From the NCBI RefSeq assembly GCF_050487225.1, contig NZ_JBKQGY010000003.1, positions 248,001 to 312,000 of the forward strand: a stretch of 64,000 nucleotides of DNA, given 5' to 3'. The position numbers and the translations under genes are program-made. The notes below the pieces were generated by a model. It was not told where the DNA came from. It did not search any database and saw only the letters and a program-made list of their open reading frames with translations. This document shows, one piece after another, positions 17,818 through 26,283 of this stretch (within the stretch, counting starts at the first letter, position 1; each line of letters opens with the position of its first letter). Source of the stretch: Paenalcaligenes sp050487225 (lineage in GTDB: Bacteria; Pseudomonadota; Gammaproteobacteria; Burkholderiales; Burkholderiaceae_B).

Positions 17818-17934
17818 CTGCAGTTCCCAGCGCGTGCGATGAATGCCACCGTCAGACTCCCACACCACTGAGCCCAAAGAGCGTACCTATCCCCCTACTC
17901 ACGCCCTCTGTACAAAACACAATCCCACAAGTTT

Positions 17935-17948
17935 TTAATCCAGATCAA
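17935..17948. promoter_or_regulatory. FNR-like box upstream of nrdD
   Basis: TTAAT-CCAG-ATCAA differs by one base from the FNR consensus TTGAT-N4-ATCAA. Its centre is 41.5 bp upstream of position 17983, which is 7 nt after a TATGCT hexamer (17971-17976) that fits a -10 element. That is the geometry of an FNR class II activated promoter, as expected for an anaerobic ribonucleotide reductase. Confidence 0.65.
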
Positions 17949-17981
17949 GGTTTGTTATCACGCTAGCACCTATGCTCTAAA

Positions 17982-18028
17982 CCACTATATATAGTTTCAA
18001 AAATACTTTTAAACACAATATGTAGATG
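17982..18028. promoter_or_regulatory. Tandem NrdR-box-like sites in the nrdD leader
   Basis: CCACTATATATAGTTT (17982-17997) matches 14 of 16 positions of the NrdR box consensus acaCWAtATaTWGtgt. ACACAATATGTAGATG (18013-18028) matches 12 of 16. The two start 31 bp apart, about three helix turns, the paired spacing known for NrdR. The second box abuts the GGAGAG ribosome-binding site, so bound NrdR would cover the transcription start and leader. Confidence 0.65.
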
Positions 18029-18037
18029 GAGAGCCTT

Positions 18038-19789
18038 ATGACACTGCTACCTGGTCACGCGCTGGATGATGGCCATCACCCCTCACTAGCCCCTGTTGTA
18101 GAGGTAGGCAACACCATGGAGGAATACCTACACAGGCGTGACTGGCGTATCAATGCCAACGCTAACCAAGGGTACTCACTGGGAGGACTAATCCTCAATG
18201 TCGCAGGCAAGGTAGTCGCCAATTATTGGCTAAGCCATATTTATCCACAAGAAGTGGGTCAGGCTCACCGCAATGCCGATCTGCACATACACGACTTGGA
18301 TGTGTTTTCTGGTTATTGTGCGGGCTGGTCACTGCGTACTTTGCTGCATGAGGGACTCAATGGCGTACCGGGAAAAGTAGAGTCTGCACCACCCAAACAC
18401 TTATCTAGTGCTGTGGGCCAAATTGTGAACTTCTTGGGTACGTTGCAAAATGAATGGGCTGGCGCTCAGGCCTTTAGCTCTTTTGACACCTACATGGCAC
18501 CGTTCATACGCAAAGACGCTTTGCCTTATGACGAGGTAAAGCAGTGCATACAAGAGCTCATCTACAACCTCAACGTGCCATCACGTTGGGGGACGCAAAC
18601 TCCCTTTACCAATCTCACGTTCGATTGGGTATGCCCCGAAGACCTACGCGACCAAACGCCTGTGATTGGCGGAACGGAAATGCCGTTTAATTACGGTGAT
18701 CTGCAAGCCGAAATGGACATGATCAACCGCGCCTATATGGAAATCATGACCCAAGGTGATGCCAAAGGCCGCGTGTTCACGTTCCCCATCCCCACCTACA
18801 ACATCACCAAAGACTTTGATTGGCACAGCGACAATGCGGATCGCCTGTTTGCCATGACTGCGCGCTACGGACTGCCTTATTTTCAGAACTTCCTCAATTC
18901 AGAACTAGAACCCAATATGGTGCGCTCCATGTGTTGCCGGTTGCAGTTGGATCTGCGTGAACTACTAAAACGTGGCAATGGATTATTTGGTTCAGCCGAA
19001 CAAACGGGTTCGGTAGGTGTAGTCACCATTAATTGCGCCCGTTTAGGCTATGTGTACGCGGGTGATGAACAGGCTCTTTTCAATCGTTTAGATGCGCTGT
19101 TAGAACTGGGTAAAACAAGTCTGGAAATCAAACGTCAGGTCATACAGCAACATATGGATGACGGGCTATTCCCTTACACCAAACGGTATTTAGGCACGCT
19201 GCGTAATCACTTTTCCACCTTGGGCGTGAACGGCATTAACGAGATGATCCGTAACTTCACACTAGATAAGCACGATATCACCACCCCATGGGGGCACGAT
19301 TTTGCACTGCGTTTGTTAGATCACGTACGTGAGCGCATGGTGGCATTCCAAGAAGAAACTGGCCACTTGTACAACCTAGAAGCCACCCCAGCCGAAGGTA
19401 CCACGTACCGTTTTGCCAAAGAAGACAAAAAACTCTATGCCGACATTCTGCAAGCTGGCACAGCAGACATGCCTTACTACACCAACTCGTCGCAATTACC
19501 CGTTGGTTTTAGTGATGATCCCTTTGAGGCCTTGCTGCACCAAGACAACTTGCAATGTAAGTACACCGGCGGCACCGTGCTGCACCTGTATATGAACGAA
19601 GCGGTTTCATCGGTGGATGCCTGCCGCACGCTGGTTAAACGTAGTTTGGAAAACTTCCGCCTACCTTACATCACCATCACCCCTACCTTTTCCATTTGCC
19701 CTAAGCATGGTTACCTGTCTGGGCGGCATGAGTTCTGCCCCAAATGCGATGACGAACTGTTCGCCCAGCAACACACCACTCACCATTAA
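18038..19789 (+). CDS. nrdD: Anaerobic ribonucleoside-triphosphate reductase, catalytic body (glycyl-radical tail on a separate gene)
   Basis: Class III ribonucleotide reductase reduces NTPs to dNTPs without oxygen. This 583-residue protein (counting from position 18038, end HTTHH) carries the barrel with HIHDLD, MCCRLQLDLRELL and FTNLTFDW motifs and a C-terminal zinc site CPKH/CPKC. It has no N-terminal ATP-cone. It stops right after the zinc site, before the glycyl-radical loop that normally ends the protein; that loop is encoded in frame 18 nt later. The ATG at 18038 has GGAGAG 4 nt upstream; an ATG at 18026 lies in an NrdR-like box. Confidence 0.9.
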   Translation: MTLLPGHALDDGHHPSLAPVVEVGNTMEEYLHRRDWRINANANQGYSLGGLILNVAGKVVANYWLSHIYPQEVGQAHRNADLHIHDLDVFSGYCAGWSLRTLLHEGLNGVPGKVESAPPKHLSSAVGQIVNFLGTLQNEWAGAQAFSSFDTYMAPFIRKDALPYDEVKQCIQELIYNLNVPSRWGTQTPFTNLTFDWVCPEDLRDQTPVIGGTEMPFNYGDLQAEMDMINRAYMEIMTQGDAKGRVFTFPIPTYNITKDFDWHSDNADRLFAMTARYGLPYFQNFLNSELEPNMVRSMCCRLQLDLRELLKRGNGLFGSAEQTGSVGVVTINCARLGYVYAGDEQALFNRLDALLELGKTSLEIKRQVIQQHMDDGLFPYTKRYLGTLRNHFSTLGVNGINEMIRNFTLDKHDITTPWGHDFALRLLDHVRERMVAFQEETGHLYNLEATPAEGTTYRFAKEDKKLYADILQAGTADMPYYTNSSQLPVGFSDDPFEALLHQDNLQCKYTGGTVLHLYMNEAVSSVDACRTLVKRSLENFRLPYITITPTFSICPKHGYLSGRHEFCPKCDDELFAQQHTTHH

Positions 19790-19807
19790 GCTATTGGAGT
19801 TCTGACA

Positions 19808-19996
19808 ATGACTACTAACCAACATCCTGTGTTACGTAACGAAGACCGACAAGCGTGCGAAGTATGGACGCGGGTAATGGGCTATCACCGCCCGGTGTCC
19901 TCCTTCAATATTGGCAAGCAAGGGGAGTTTCACGAGCGCCTGCACTTTGCCGAGCATCCACAGCAGAAAGCTGAATCTCTACGCAAACGAGCCTAA
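19808..19996 (+). CDS. Separate glycyl-radical C-terminal subunit of class III ribonucleotide reductase
   Basis: This 62-residue protein has CEVWTRVMGYHRPVSSFN followed by GKQGEFHERLHF. The R-V-x-G-Y motif, with Gly25, is the glycyl-radical site that normally lies at the end of NrdD. The preceding nrdD ORF ends in TAA at 19787-19789 and the two are in the same frame, separated by 18 nt. A GGAG element 8 nt before the ATG supports independent initiation. It could act as a small subunit docking into the NrdD body, or be made by readthrough, or reflect a sequence error at one codon. Confidence 0.85.
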   Translation: MTTNQHPVLRNEDRQACEVWTRVMGYHRPVSSFNIGKQGEFHERLHFAEHPQQKAESLRKRA

Positions 19997-20001
19997 TCAC
20001 G

Positions 20002-20733
20002 ATGACCACAGCCACGGTTACGCCTTGGCCCATACGACCTGGGCGCAAGATAAAAATAGGAGGGCTCACGCCCTTCAGCGCCGCCGACTACCCAGGCCAA
20101 TTGGCAGCGGTGATCTTTATCCAAGGCTGCCCGTGGCGCTGTCATTATTGTCATAACCCGCATTTACTAGAACGTACTGCCAAAAGCCCTGTGGAGTGGG
20201 ATAAGGTCTTGGCATGGCTAGACACACGCCAAGGTTTGTTGGATGCCGTGGTATTTAGCGGTGGCGAAGCCCTGCTTGACCCTGTATTACCCGTAGCGAT
20301 GGCACAAGTGCGTGAGCGTGGTTTCAAAATAGGCTTACACACTGGCGGCGCCTACCCTGACGCATTGCAGGGTGTGTTGCCCTTGGTGGATTGGGTAGGC
20401 TTGGACATCAAAACTCGTTTTGCAGACTATCCAGCCATCACCACACTACCTCGCAGCGGTGAACCCGCTAAACGTAGCTTGGAGATTTTGCTCAAAAGTG
20501 GGGTCAGTTACGAGTGCCGCACCACCATACATGCCAGTTTGCATAGTGATGAGCAGTTGTGCGAGATGGCAGATGAACTGGCATCGCTAGGCGTGTCTGC
20601 CTTGAGTTTGCAGCGTTTCCGTAGTGAGGGCTGTAATCATCAGACGCTGAACCAAGTCAGCCAGTCACACTTTCCAGCCCCCAACACACTAGAACATTTA
20701 TCAGGGCTATTTGCGAACTTTAGCGTACGTTAA
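20002..20733 (+). CDS. nrdG: Anaerobic ribonucleoside-triphosphate reductase activating protein
   Basis: A radical SAM enzyme of 243 residues with the cluster motif Cys43-x3-Cys47-x2-Cys50 (GCPWRCHYC) and the GGE motif in VFSGGEALLD. It abstracts the hydrogen from the glycyl-radical residue of the reductase using S-adenosylmethionine and a [4Fe-4S] cluster. It begins 5 nt after the small glycyl-radical gene, so all three are likely one transcript. At 243 residues it is longer than E. coli NrdG (154) and resembles the PflA-like type found with Pseudomonas-style NrdD. Its stop abuts the stop of the convergent next gene. Confidence 0.92.
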   Translation: MTTATVTPWPIRPGRKIKIGGLTPFSAADYPGQLAAVIFIQGCPWRCHYCHNPHLLERTAKSPVEWDKVLAWLDTRQGLLDAVVFSGGEALLDPVLPVAMAQVRERGFKIGLHTGGAYPDALQGVLPLVDWVGLDIKTRFADYPAITTLPRSGEPAKRSLEILLKSGVSYECRTTIHASLHSDEQLCEMADELASLGVSALSLQRFRSEGCNHQTLNQVSQSHFPAPNTLEHLSGLFANFSVR

Positions 20734-21366
20734 TTAAGGCTTGGCAGGTTCAGTCCACGGGCAATAACAGCCCACTGCCAAAAAGCCTGCGCGTTGGTTC
20801 ACGGTTTCACCAGCGACCAACCTATCTAATATAGGCTCTACAAAACTATTGGCCGATGTACACACCATACCCAAGCTATACGGCCCGGCATATACCAAGC
20901 GCCCAGATTCATCCCAAATGCCTACTGCAGGGCTGGCCGGAATGTTTTCCATACCAGGAATGTAATCCAGCGGCTTGAGCTTACCTTGCAAAAACGTTGG
21001 TAACTCGCCGGTAGATCCGGGCTTTTGCACGCTATAGAAATCGATGTTGGAGCGCTTATACATGCTAATCAAATAGCTCAAGTGCGCACCGGTTTCTCTA
21101 TTGCAATAGGTACACTCTGGGTCCCAGAAATGCACCATCCGAATACGCCCTGTTGCACCAGCAAGCTCAATAGGCAGTTGCAATGCCGTGTCTTCAAACA
21201 CGATGGCTTGCTCGGAATACGAACTTAAGCCACTGATTCCGAAGTACCGCCACAATGCGGCCCCCATACCAAACAAAATCAGTAAGCACACGCTCACAAA
21301 GATACGTAAGGCATTGCGACGCACGAAGCTGGGGCGCTCAGCCGTAGACGATGGCGTTGTTTTCAT
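20734..21366 (-). CDS. Membrane-anchored thioredoxin-like protein (DUF6436-like)
   Basis: One N-terminal membrane segment (about residues 22-44, LRIFVSVCLLILFGMGAAL) precedes a periplasmic thioredoxin-like domain with HFWDPECTYCNRE, where CTYC is in the CxxC position. A second cysteine pair occurs near the C-terminus (GCYCPW). A redox or chaperone role in the envelope is likely, but the partner is unknown; the neighbouring anaerobic reductase and quinol oxidase operons are only suggestive. It forms a two-gene operon with the small gene upstream (19 nt). Confidence 0.7.
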   Translation of the reverse strand: MKTTPSSTAERPSFVRRNALRIFVSVCLLILFGMGAALWRYFGISGLSSYSEQAIVFEDTALQLPIELAGATGRIRMVHFWDPECTYCNRETGAHLSYLISMYKRSNIDFYSVQKPGSTGELPTFLQGKLKPLDYIPGMENIPASPAVGIWDESGRLVYAGPYSLGMVCTSANSFVEPILDRLVAGETVNQRAGFLAVGCYCPWTEPAKP

Positions 21367-21385
21367 TCTGACTCCAACCCACTAC

Positions 21386-21667
21386 TTACGGCTGCTGCCC
21401 AAATTTACGTACATATTGCTTAGTCATTTCTTGGCAGGACTTCGCCAGTTCCTGTTGCGCAATCAAGGAACGGCTAGGGTCTACGCTACGCTCGCGGCAT
21501 TTCAGTATGGCCTGCTGCTCAGCTGCCTGCACTGCCGGCGTTTGTGGCCTAGACATGACATAGGCCAAGACGGCCAACATCGCAATAATAAAAAGACCAC
21601 TTCCCGCCATAATGATGTGAAAGTGCAAACGCGAACGTCTTGGCCCTTGGCCTTGCTGAGACGACAT
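21386..21667 (-). CDS. Small single-span membrane protein of unknown function
   Basis: The 93-residue protein has an Arg-rich N-terminus, one membrane helix (about residues 16-38, HIIMAGSGLFIIAMLAVLAYVM) and a charged outer tail with two Cys (LKCRERS, AKSCQEM). I do not recognise the family. It begins the operon with the thioredoxin-like gene; the tail cysteines may be its substrate, which is inference. A perfect 9-bp inverted repeat lies 43-65 nt upstream. Confidence 0.6.
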   Translation of the reverse strand: MSSQQGQGPRRSRLHFHIIMAGSGLFIIAMLAVLAYVMSRPQTPAVQAAEQQAILKCRERSVDPSRSLIAQQELAKSCQEMTKQYVRKFGQQP

Positions 21668-21709
21668 ACTTCATCCATTTTTTAAACCCTACATGCCTTT
21701 TATTTTACT

Positions 21710-21732
21710 GCATACAAGACATTCTTGTATGC
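21710..21732. promoter_or_regulatory. Inverted repeat GCATACAAG-N5-CTTGTATGC
   Basis: Perfect 9-bp arms around ACATT, between the small membrane protein gene and the 3' end of the MocR-type gene. The CTTGTATG sequence recurs in the MocR promoter at 23266-23273, so this may be a regulator site; it could also be the hairpin of a MocR terminator, but no good T-run follows on the minus strand. Confidence 0.5.
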
Positions 21733-21762
21733 ATTTACAAAAAACATGTAGGACGAAAATGA

Positions 21763-23187
21763 CTACACGATAGCTGCAATTCGCTGCGGTTTGTCAGCAG
21801 ATAGCAATATATCTGCCAATTTCTCTAGGGCTACTTGCAAACGCGCATGATCTGGCGCTCCACCTAAAGCGATACGTATAGCTCCTGGTGACGACTCATA
21901 AGGACAAAACACATCCGAGCTGGTCACACCCAAACCTTGCTCTTGTGCCGTTTGTATCAGCCTATATTGATCCAACTTAGGCGATAGCTCTAACCACAGG
22001 TGCAGACCGTAGGGGTGAGCAATGGGTGTACCTGGCAAAATACGAGCAGCAATTTTCTGTCGCTGGCCTGCATCTTGGCGTATTTGGCGCATCCACTCTT
22101 GCGCTGCTCCTTCTTGAATCCAGTGCGTGACACTAGACACCATGGTTTGCGCAGGCATCAAGCTCAATGAACGCAACGCATCCAAAATGGGCTCTATAGG
22201 CTCTGAGGGTGGCACTACTAAGTATGCAGTACGCAGCCCAGGCGCCAAACACTTGGACAACGTGGAGACATAAAACACCGGCGGCCCCGATGTAGACGAC
22301 AGCCCCAACGCCGCAATAGGTGGTGCCGCATCGCCCGCCAATAACCAATAGGGGTCGTCTTCAATCACCGCCACGTCATGGCGCATGATCACGTTATAGA
22401 TAGCCTCACGCCGCGATTGCGGCATGGTCGCTGTAGTAGGGTTATGAATGGTAGGGACTAAATACAGTAGGGAAGGTTTGTTCTCCCGGCATACTTTTTC
22501 TAGCTCATCCGGCAACATACCATCCGCATCGGCAGGCACCGTGACCACTCTGCGCTGTAATACACGTATAGCGGCCAAGAAGCCGGGATGCGTCAAACTG
22601 TCTACCACCACCACATCATTGGGTTGGGTACGCGCCAATAACAATGCGCTCAGTGCGGCTTGAGCCCCTGAGCAAATCACAATACGATCACCATCCACGT
22701 TACTCAGCATAGGTTTTAGCCATGCCGCCGCCGCTTGGCGATCTTGGCTTAGGCCCGCACCAATGCGGTAACTCATGAAATCAGCATTAGACATAAGCTT
22801 TTGCACATGGCTCATGGCTGACAACATCATGCGACTAAACAACGCACTGCCCAATAAAGGAGGCGTATTCATGCTGAGGTCCACGGTCCCGTGATCCTCA
22901 GCGTGCGTACAGGAAATATAGGAGCCCCCTGCTCCGTAGGCATCCATTAAACCGGCCGCGCGCACCTCTGCATACGCTCGTGTAACCGTTGTAAGATCTA
23001 CACCCATCGCTTGCGCCAGCTCTCGCTGAGGCGGCAAACGGTCCCCTGGGCGCAATACGCCATCCTGCACTGCATTGATGATTTGGTTGGAAATCTGTTG
23101 ATAAAGGGATCCTTCTCCGTCTTGGAAAGGCCTGACCCAAGAGGAGTTTGGTTTTTTTAATTTACGGATTGTGGTTGGCACTTCCAT
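21763..23187 (-). CDS. MocR-type regulator: GntR winged helix fused to a PLP aminotransferase-like domain
   Basis: The 474-residue protein has a GntR HTH (about residues 25-90, LYQQISNQIINAVQDGVLRPGD, ELAQAMGVDLTTVTRAYAEV) followed by a fold-type I aminotransferase domain. The PLP lysine is in STLSKCLAPGLR. MocR proteins such as PdxR and GabR sense PLP adducts and bind direct repeats. Its promoter has direct repeats of CTTG(C/T)ATGG 22 bp apart. It is divergent from the cyo operon; its target genes cannot be deduced with confidence. Confidence 0.9.
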   Translation of the reverse strand: MEVPTTIRKLKKPNSSWVRPFQDGEGSLYQQISNQIINAVQDGVLRPGDRLPPQRELAQAMGVDLTTVTRAYAEVRAAGLMDAYGAGGSYISCTHAEDHGTVDLSMNTPPLLGSALFSRMMLSAMSHVQKLMSNADFMSYRIGAGLSQDRQAAAAWLKPMLSNVDGDRIVICSGAQAALSALLLARTQPNDVVVVDSLTHPGFLAAIRVLQRRVVTVPADADGMLPDELEKVCRENKPSLLYLVPTIHNPTTATMPQSRREAIYNVIMRHDVAVIEDDPYWLLAGDAAPPIAALGLSSTSGPPVFYVSTLSKCLAPGLRTAYLVVPPSEPIEPILDALRSLSLMPAQTMVSSVTHWIQEGAAQEWMRQIRQDAGQRQKIAARILPGTPIAHPYGLHLWLELSPKLDQYRLIQTAQEQGLGVTSSDVFCPYESSPGAIRIALGGAPDHARLQVALEKLADILLSADKPQRIAAIV

Positions 23188-23227
23188 AACGGAAAGTCAC
23201 CTCCTCTATACAAAACCCCATAAAATT

Positions 23228-23275
23228 ACCATACAATAGCGAACTTGCATGGAACATTCTTTACACTTGTATGGT
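23228..23275. promoter_or_regulatory. Repeated ATACAAG/CTTGTAT-type sites upstream of the MocR gene
   Basis: ACCATACAA (23228-23236) is the reverse complement of TTGTATGGT (23267-23275). In addition CTTGCATGG (23244-23252) and CTTGTATGG (23266-23274) are direct repeats at a 22-bp step. Direct repeats in this position are typical targets of MocR regulators. The sites lie in the 198-bp gap shared with the cyoA promoter. Confidence 0.55.
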
Positions 23276-23385
23276 GCTGACTCTTCTTCTTACATAGCCA
23301 TCATACCAAGAGTAAGTGCAACGTCCCTGTTGTTGCGTCAATACACGCTCATCTTCTTGGAAAAACCATTACACAAGGTCTAGGC

Positions 23386-24294
23386 ATGATGAAAACTTGC
23401 TGGAACCGTACCCGTTATGCACTCATGGCTTTTATGCTTCTGGGTCTTAGCGGATGCGACTGGGTGCTGTTCAACTCTAAAGGAGCTGTAGGCATTGCCC
23501 AACGCGACCTCATTATTATTTGCGTCGCGCTCATGCTTATCGTGGTGATCCCCGCCATCGTCATGTCAATTGTCTTTGCATGGCGTTTCCGGGCATCTAA
23601 TCACAAAGCGAAATACACACCAAACTGGACTCATTCCACAAAAATTGAAGTTGTGGTTTGGGGGATTCCCTTCATCATTGTTTGCATTCTGGCATTCATT
23701 GTGTGGAAATCCACCCACGAATTGGATCCTTACAAGCCTCTAGAGTCTGATGTAGCACCACTAAACGTGGAAGTCATTGCTACCGACTGGAAATGGGTCT
23801 TTGTTTACCCAGACCAAGGCATTGCTACCGTTAACCAGTTGAAGTTCCCTGCGAATCGCCCCTTGGCATTCAGCATCACTTCTAACTCCACCATGAATAC
23901 TTTCTTCATCCCTCAGTTGGGTGGTCAGATTTATGCCATGGCGGGTATGCGCACACAATTGCACCTGATTGCTGACGAGACTGGCGAATTCCGCGGCATG
24001 TCTGGCAACTACAGTGGTAACGGTTTCTCCCAAATGCACTTCATGGCAACCGCTTTGACGGATGCTGAGTTTGATGCATGGGTAGACGAAGTACATGAGT
24101 CCGACAAAACACTGGACATGACCAGTTTTGCACAATTAGCTCAGCCTACTCGTCATTACTACCCTATTACTTACTTCGGCTCAGTTGAACCTCAACTGTT
24201 TAAGAAAGTAATAGACCAGTTCATTGGTGTAGGTGCTAACACCACACCGGCGCCGGCATTGGATGCCGAGCCATCCAATACAACCAAGGAGTAA
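23386..24294 (+). CDS. cyoA: Ubiquinol oxidase subunit II (cytochrome bo3)
   Basis: A lipoprotein signal with the LSGC lipobox (Cys24) is followed by two membrane helices and a periplasmic cupredoxin domain. The region that holds the CuA ligands in cytochrome c oxidases reads GMSGNYSGNGFSQMHF, with no cysteines, so this is a quinol-type subunit II. It starts the cyoABCDE operon; spacing to cyoB is 5 nt. Confidence 0.95.
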   Translation: MMKTCWNRTRYALMAFMLLGLSGCDWVLFNSKGAVGIAQRDLIIICVALMLIVVIPAIVMSIVFAWRFRASNHKAKYTPNWTHSTKIEVVVWGIPFIIVCILAFIVWKSTHELDPYKPLESDVAPLNVEVIATDWKWVFVYPDQGIATVNQLKFPANRPLAFSITSNSTMNTFFIPQLGGQIYAMAGMRTQLHLIADETGEFRGMSGNYSGNGFSQMHFMATALTDAEFDAWVDEVHESDKTLDMTSFAQLAQPTRHYYPITYFGSVEPQLFKKVIDQFIGVGANTTPAPALDAEPSNTTKE

Positions 24295-24299
24295 AGGTC

Positions 24300-26276
24300 A
24301 TGTTTGGAAAACTGACATGGGACGCCATACCCCTGCACGAACCCATCGTCGTGGTGACCCTGATCGGTATCGTGTTGGGCGGTGTCGCCCTACTAGGTGC
24401 GATCACCTACTTTAAGCAGTGGGGCGTACTCTGGCGTGACTGGTTCACGACTGTAGACCACAAACGCATCGGTATCATGTATATCGTGGTTGCTATCGTC
24501 ATGCTGGTGCGCGGTTTTGCCGATGCGCTGATGATGCGTGCACAGTTAGCCGCTGCCGGCCCCGGTAGTGAAGGCTTCCTGCCCCCTGAGCACTACGACC
24601 AGATCTTTACCGCCCACGGCGTAATCATGATCTTCTTCGTCGCTACACCATTTGTTGTGGGTCTGATGAACGTAGTAGTGCCTCTGCAGATCGGTGCTCG
24701 AGATATGGCTTACCCATTCTTGAACGCGTTCAGCTTCTGGATTTTCGTAGTCGGCGCTGTGCTGGTTATGTTGTCCTTGGGTGTAGGTGAATTTGCGCAA
24801 ACTGGTTGGGTAGCCTATCCACCATTGTCTGGGATTGAATACAGCCCTGGAGTGGGGGTGGATTACTACATATGGGCCTTACAGGCATCCGGTCTAGGTA
24901 CATTACTGACCGGGGTTAACCTGTTTGTAACTATCCTGAAAATGCGCGCACCAGGCATGAGCCTGATGAAAATGCCCGTGTTTACATGGACCTCTTTTGT
25001 CACATGCGCGATTATTATTGCGGCGTTCCCAATTCTGACTGTAGCTCTGGGCGCTCTGACACTAGACCGTTACCTTGACTTCAACTTCTACACCAACACC
25101 TTGGGCGGCAACCCCATGATGTACGTGAACTTGGTGTGGGCATGGGGTCACCCTGAAGTGTACATTTTGGTGCTGCCAGCTTTCGGTATCTTCTCCGAAG
25201 TGACCGCTACCTTTGCACGTAAGAAACTGTTTGGCTACAAATCCATGGTAGGTGCGACCATTGCTATTGGTCTGCTGTCCTTCGTGGTTTGGCTACACCA
25301 CTTCTTCACCATGGGCTCTGGTGCCAGCGTTAACTCGTTCTTCGGCATTATGACCATGATTATCGCCGTCCCAACTGGGGTGAAGATCTTTACATGGCTG
25401 TTCACGATGTACCGTGGCCGCGTAGAGTTCTCCGTACCTATGATGTGGACTATCGCTTTCTTGGTGACATTCACTATCGGCGGTATGACAGGCGTGTTGT
25501 TGGCTATTCCTGGTGCTGACTTTGTTCTGCACAACAGCTTGTTCCTGATCGCTCACTTCCATAACACGATTATTGGTGGTGCGCTGTTTGGTTACTTTGC
25601 TGGTTTCTACTTCTGGTTCCCGAAAATGTTCGGCTTCAAGCTCAATGAGCGTCTGGGTCGTTACTCCTTCTGGTGCTGGGTCATCGGCTTCTACTTGGCG
25701 TTCATGCCACTGTACATGCTGGGCTTCATGGGCATGACACGTAGGCTGAACCAATACGACAACCCTGCATGGCAACCGTACCTATACGTAGCCTTTGTAG
25801 GTGCATTGTTTGTGTTGGCAGGTATTGGCTTTATGCTGCTGCAGTTGTACGTCAGCTTCCGCGACCGCAACAAAAACCTGGATGTTACTGGCGACCCATG
25901 GGATGGCCGTACATTGGAGTGGGCAACTGCTTCTCCACCAGCGTTCTACAACTTCGCTGTTACCCCTGTGGTTGATGGTCTGGATGCGTTCCATGAAGCT
26001 AAAGAGCGTGGTTTACCACCGCCTCCTAAGCATTACGAACCTATTCATATGCCACGCAACACCGGTGTACCGATGATTGTTAACGGGTTCCTGCTGTTGA
26101 TGTGTTTCGCGCTTATCTGGCACATTTGGTGGTTGGCTGCAGGCAGTTTCGCGGCAACTATCATCACCTTCATCGTTCGTTCTTACAACGATGATGTGGA
26201 CTACTACGTCCAGCCCGATGAAATTGAACGTATAGAGAATGCGCATCATCAAGCTGCGCTTGCACAGAAAGGTTGA
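24300..26276 (+). CDS. cyoB: Cytochrome bo3 ubiquinol oxidase subunit I
   Basis: The catalytic haem-copper subunit, 658 residues. Haem ligand His106 (TAHGVIM), the CuB-Tyr crosslink region WAWGHPEVYILVLP, the CuB pair in VVWLHHFFTMG, and the two His in IAHFHNTIIGG are all present. It oxidises ubiquinol, reduces O2 and pumps protons in the inner membrane. The K- and D-channel landmarks are consistent with an A-type oxidase. Confidence 0.97.
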   Translation: MFGKLTWDAIPLHEPIVVVTLIGIVLGGVALLGAITYFKQWGVLWRDWFTTVDHKRIGIMYIVVAIVMLVRGFADALMMRAQLAAAGPGSEGFLPPEHYDQIFTAHGVIMIFFVATPFVVGLMNVVVPLQIGARDMAYPFLNAFSFWIFVVGAVLVMLSLGVGEFAQTGWVAYPPLSGIEYSPGVGVDYYIWALQASGLGTLLTGVNLFVTILKMRAPGMSLMKMPVFTWTSFVTCAIIIAAFPILTVALGALTLDRYLDFNFYTNTLGGNPMMYVNLVWAWGHPEVYILVLPAFGIFSEVTATFARKKLFGYKSMVGATIAIGLLSFVVWLHHFFTMGSGASVNSFFGIMTMIIAVPTGVKIFTWLFTMYRGRVEFSVPMMWTIAFLVTFTIGGMTGVLLAIPGADFVLHNSLFLIAHFHNTIIGGALFGYFAGFYFWFPKMFGFKLNERLGRYSFWCWVIGFYLAFMPLYMLGFMGMTRRLNQYDNPAWQPYLYVAFVGALFVLAGIGFMLLQLYVSFRDRNKNLDVTGDPWDGRTLEWATASPPAFYNFAVTPVVDGLDAFHEAKERGLPPPPKHYEPIHMPRNTGVPMIVNGFLLLMCFALIWHIWWLAAGSFAATIITFIVRSYNDDVDYYVQPDEIERIENAHHQAALAQKG

Positions 26277-26283
26277 TAGCAAC

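Larger units (their letters stand above)
17322..17934. other. Gene-free spacer between the sugar-acid operon and nrdD
   Basis: About 600 nt with no convincing gene. A hairpin with CAGGGG (17330-17335) and CCCCTG (17350-17355) follows the last gene and may act as a weak terminator. GCCGTAG-C-CTACGGC is a small palindrome near 17469-17483. The centre of the spacer lies between two inverted copies of a roughly 50-bp A/T-rich sequence (separate entries). A 73-codon minus-strand ORF here has no recognisable features. Confidence 0.6.

Noticed and set aside
17628..17849. 73-codon minus-strand ORF between sugar-acid cluster and nrdD
   Set aside because: No recognisable motif and it runs through the inverted repeat; composition does not look like neighbouring genes.
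17700..18037. Riboswitch (for example cobalamin) before nrdD
   Set aside because: No conserved riboswitch core could be recognised; the leader is explained by protein-binding sites.
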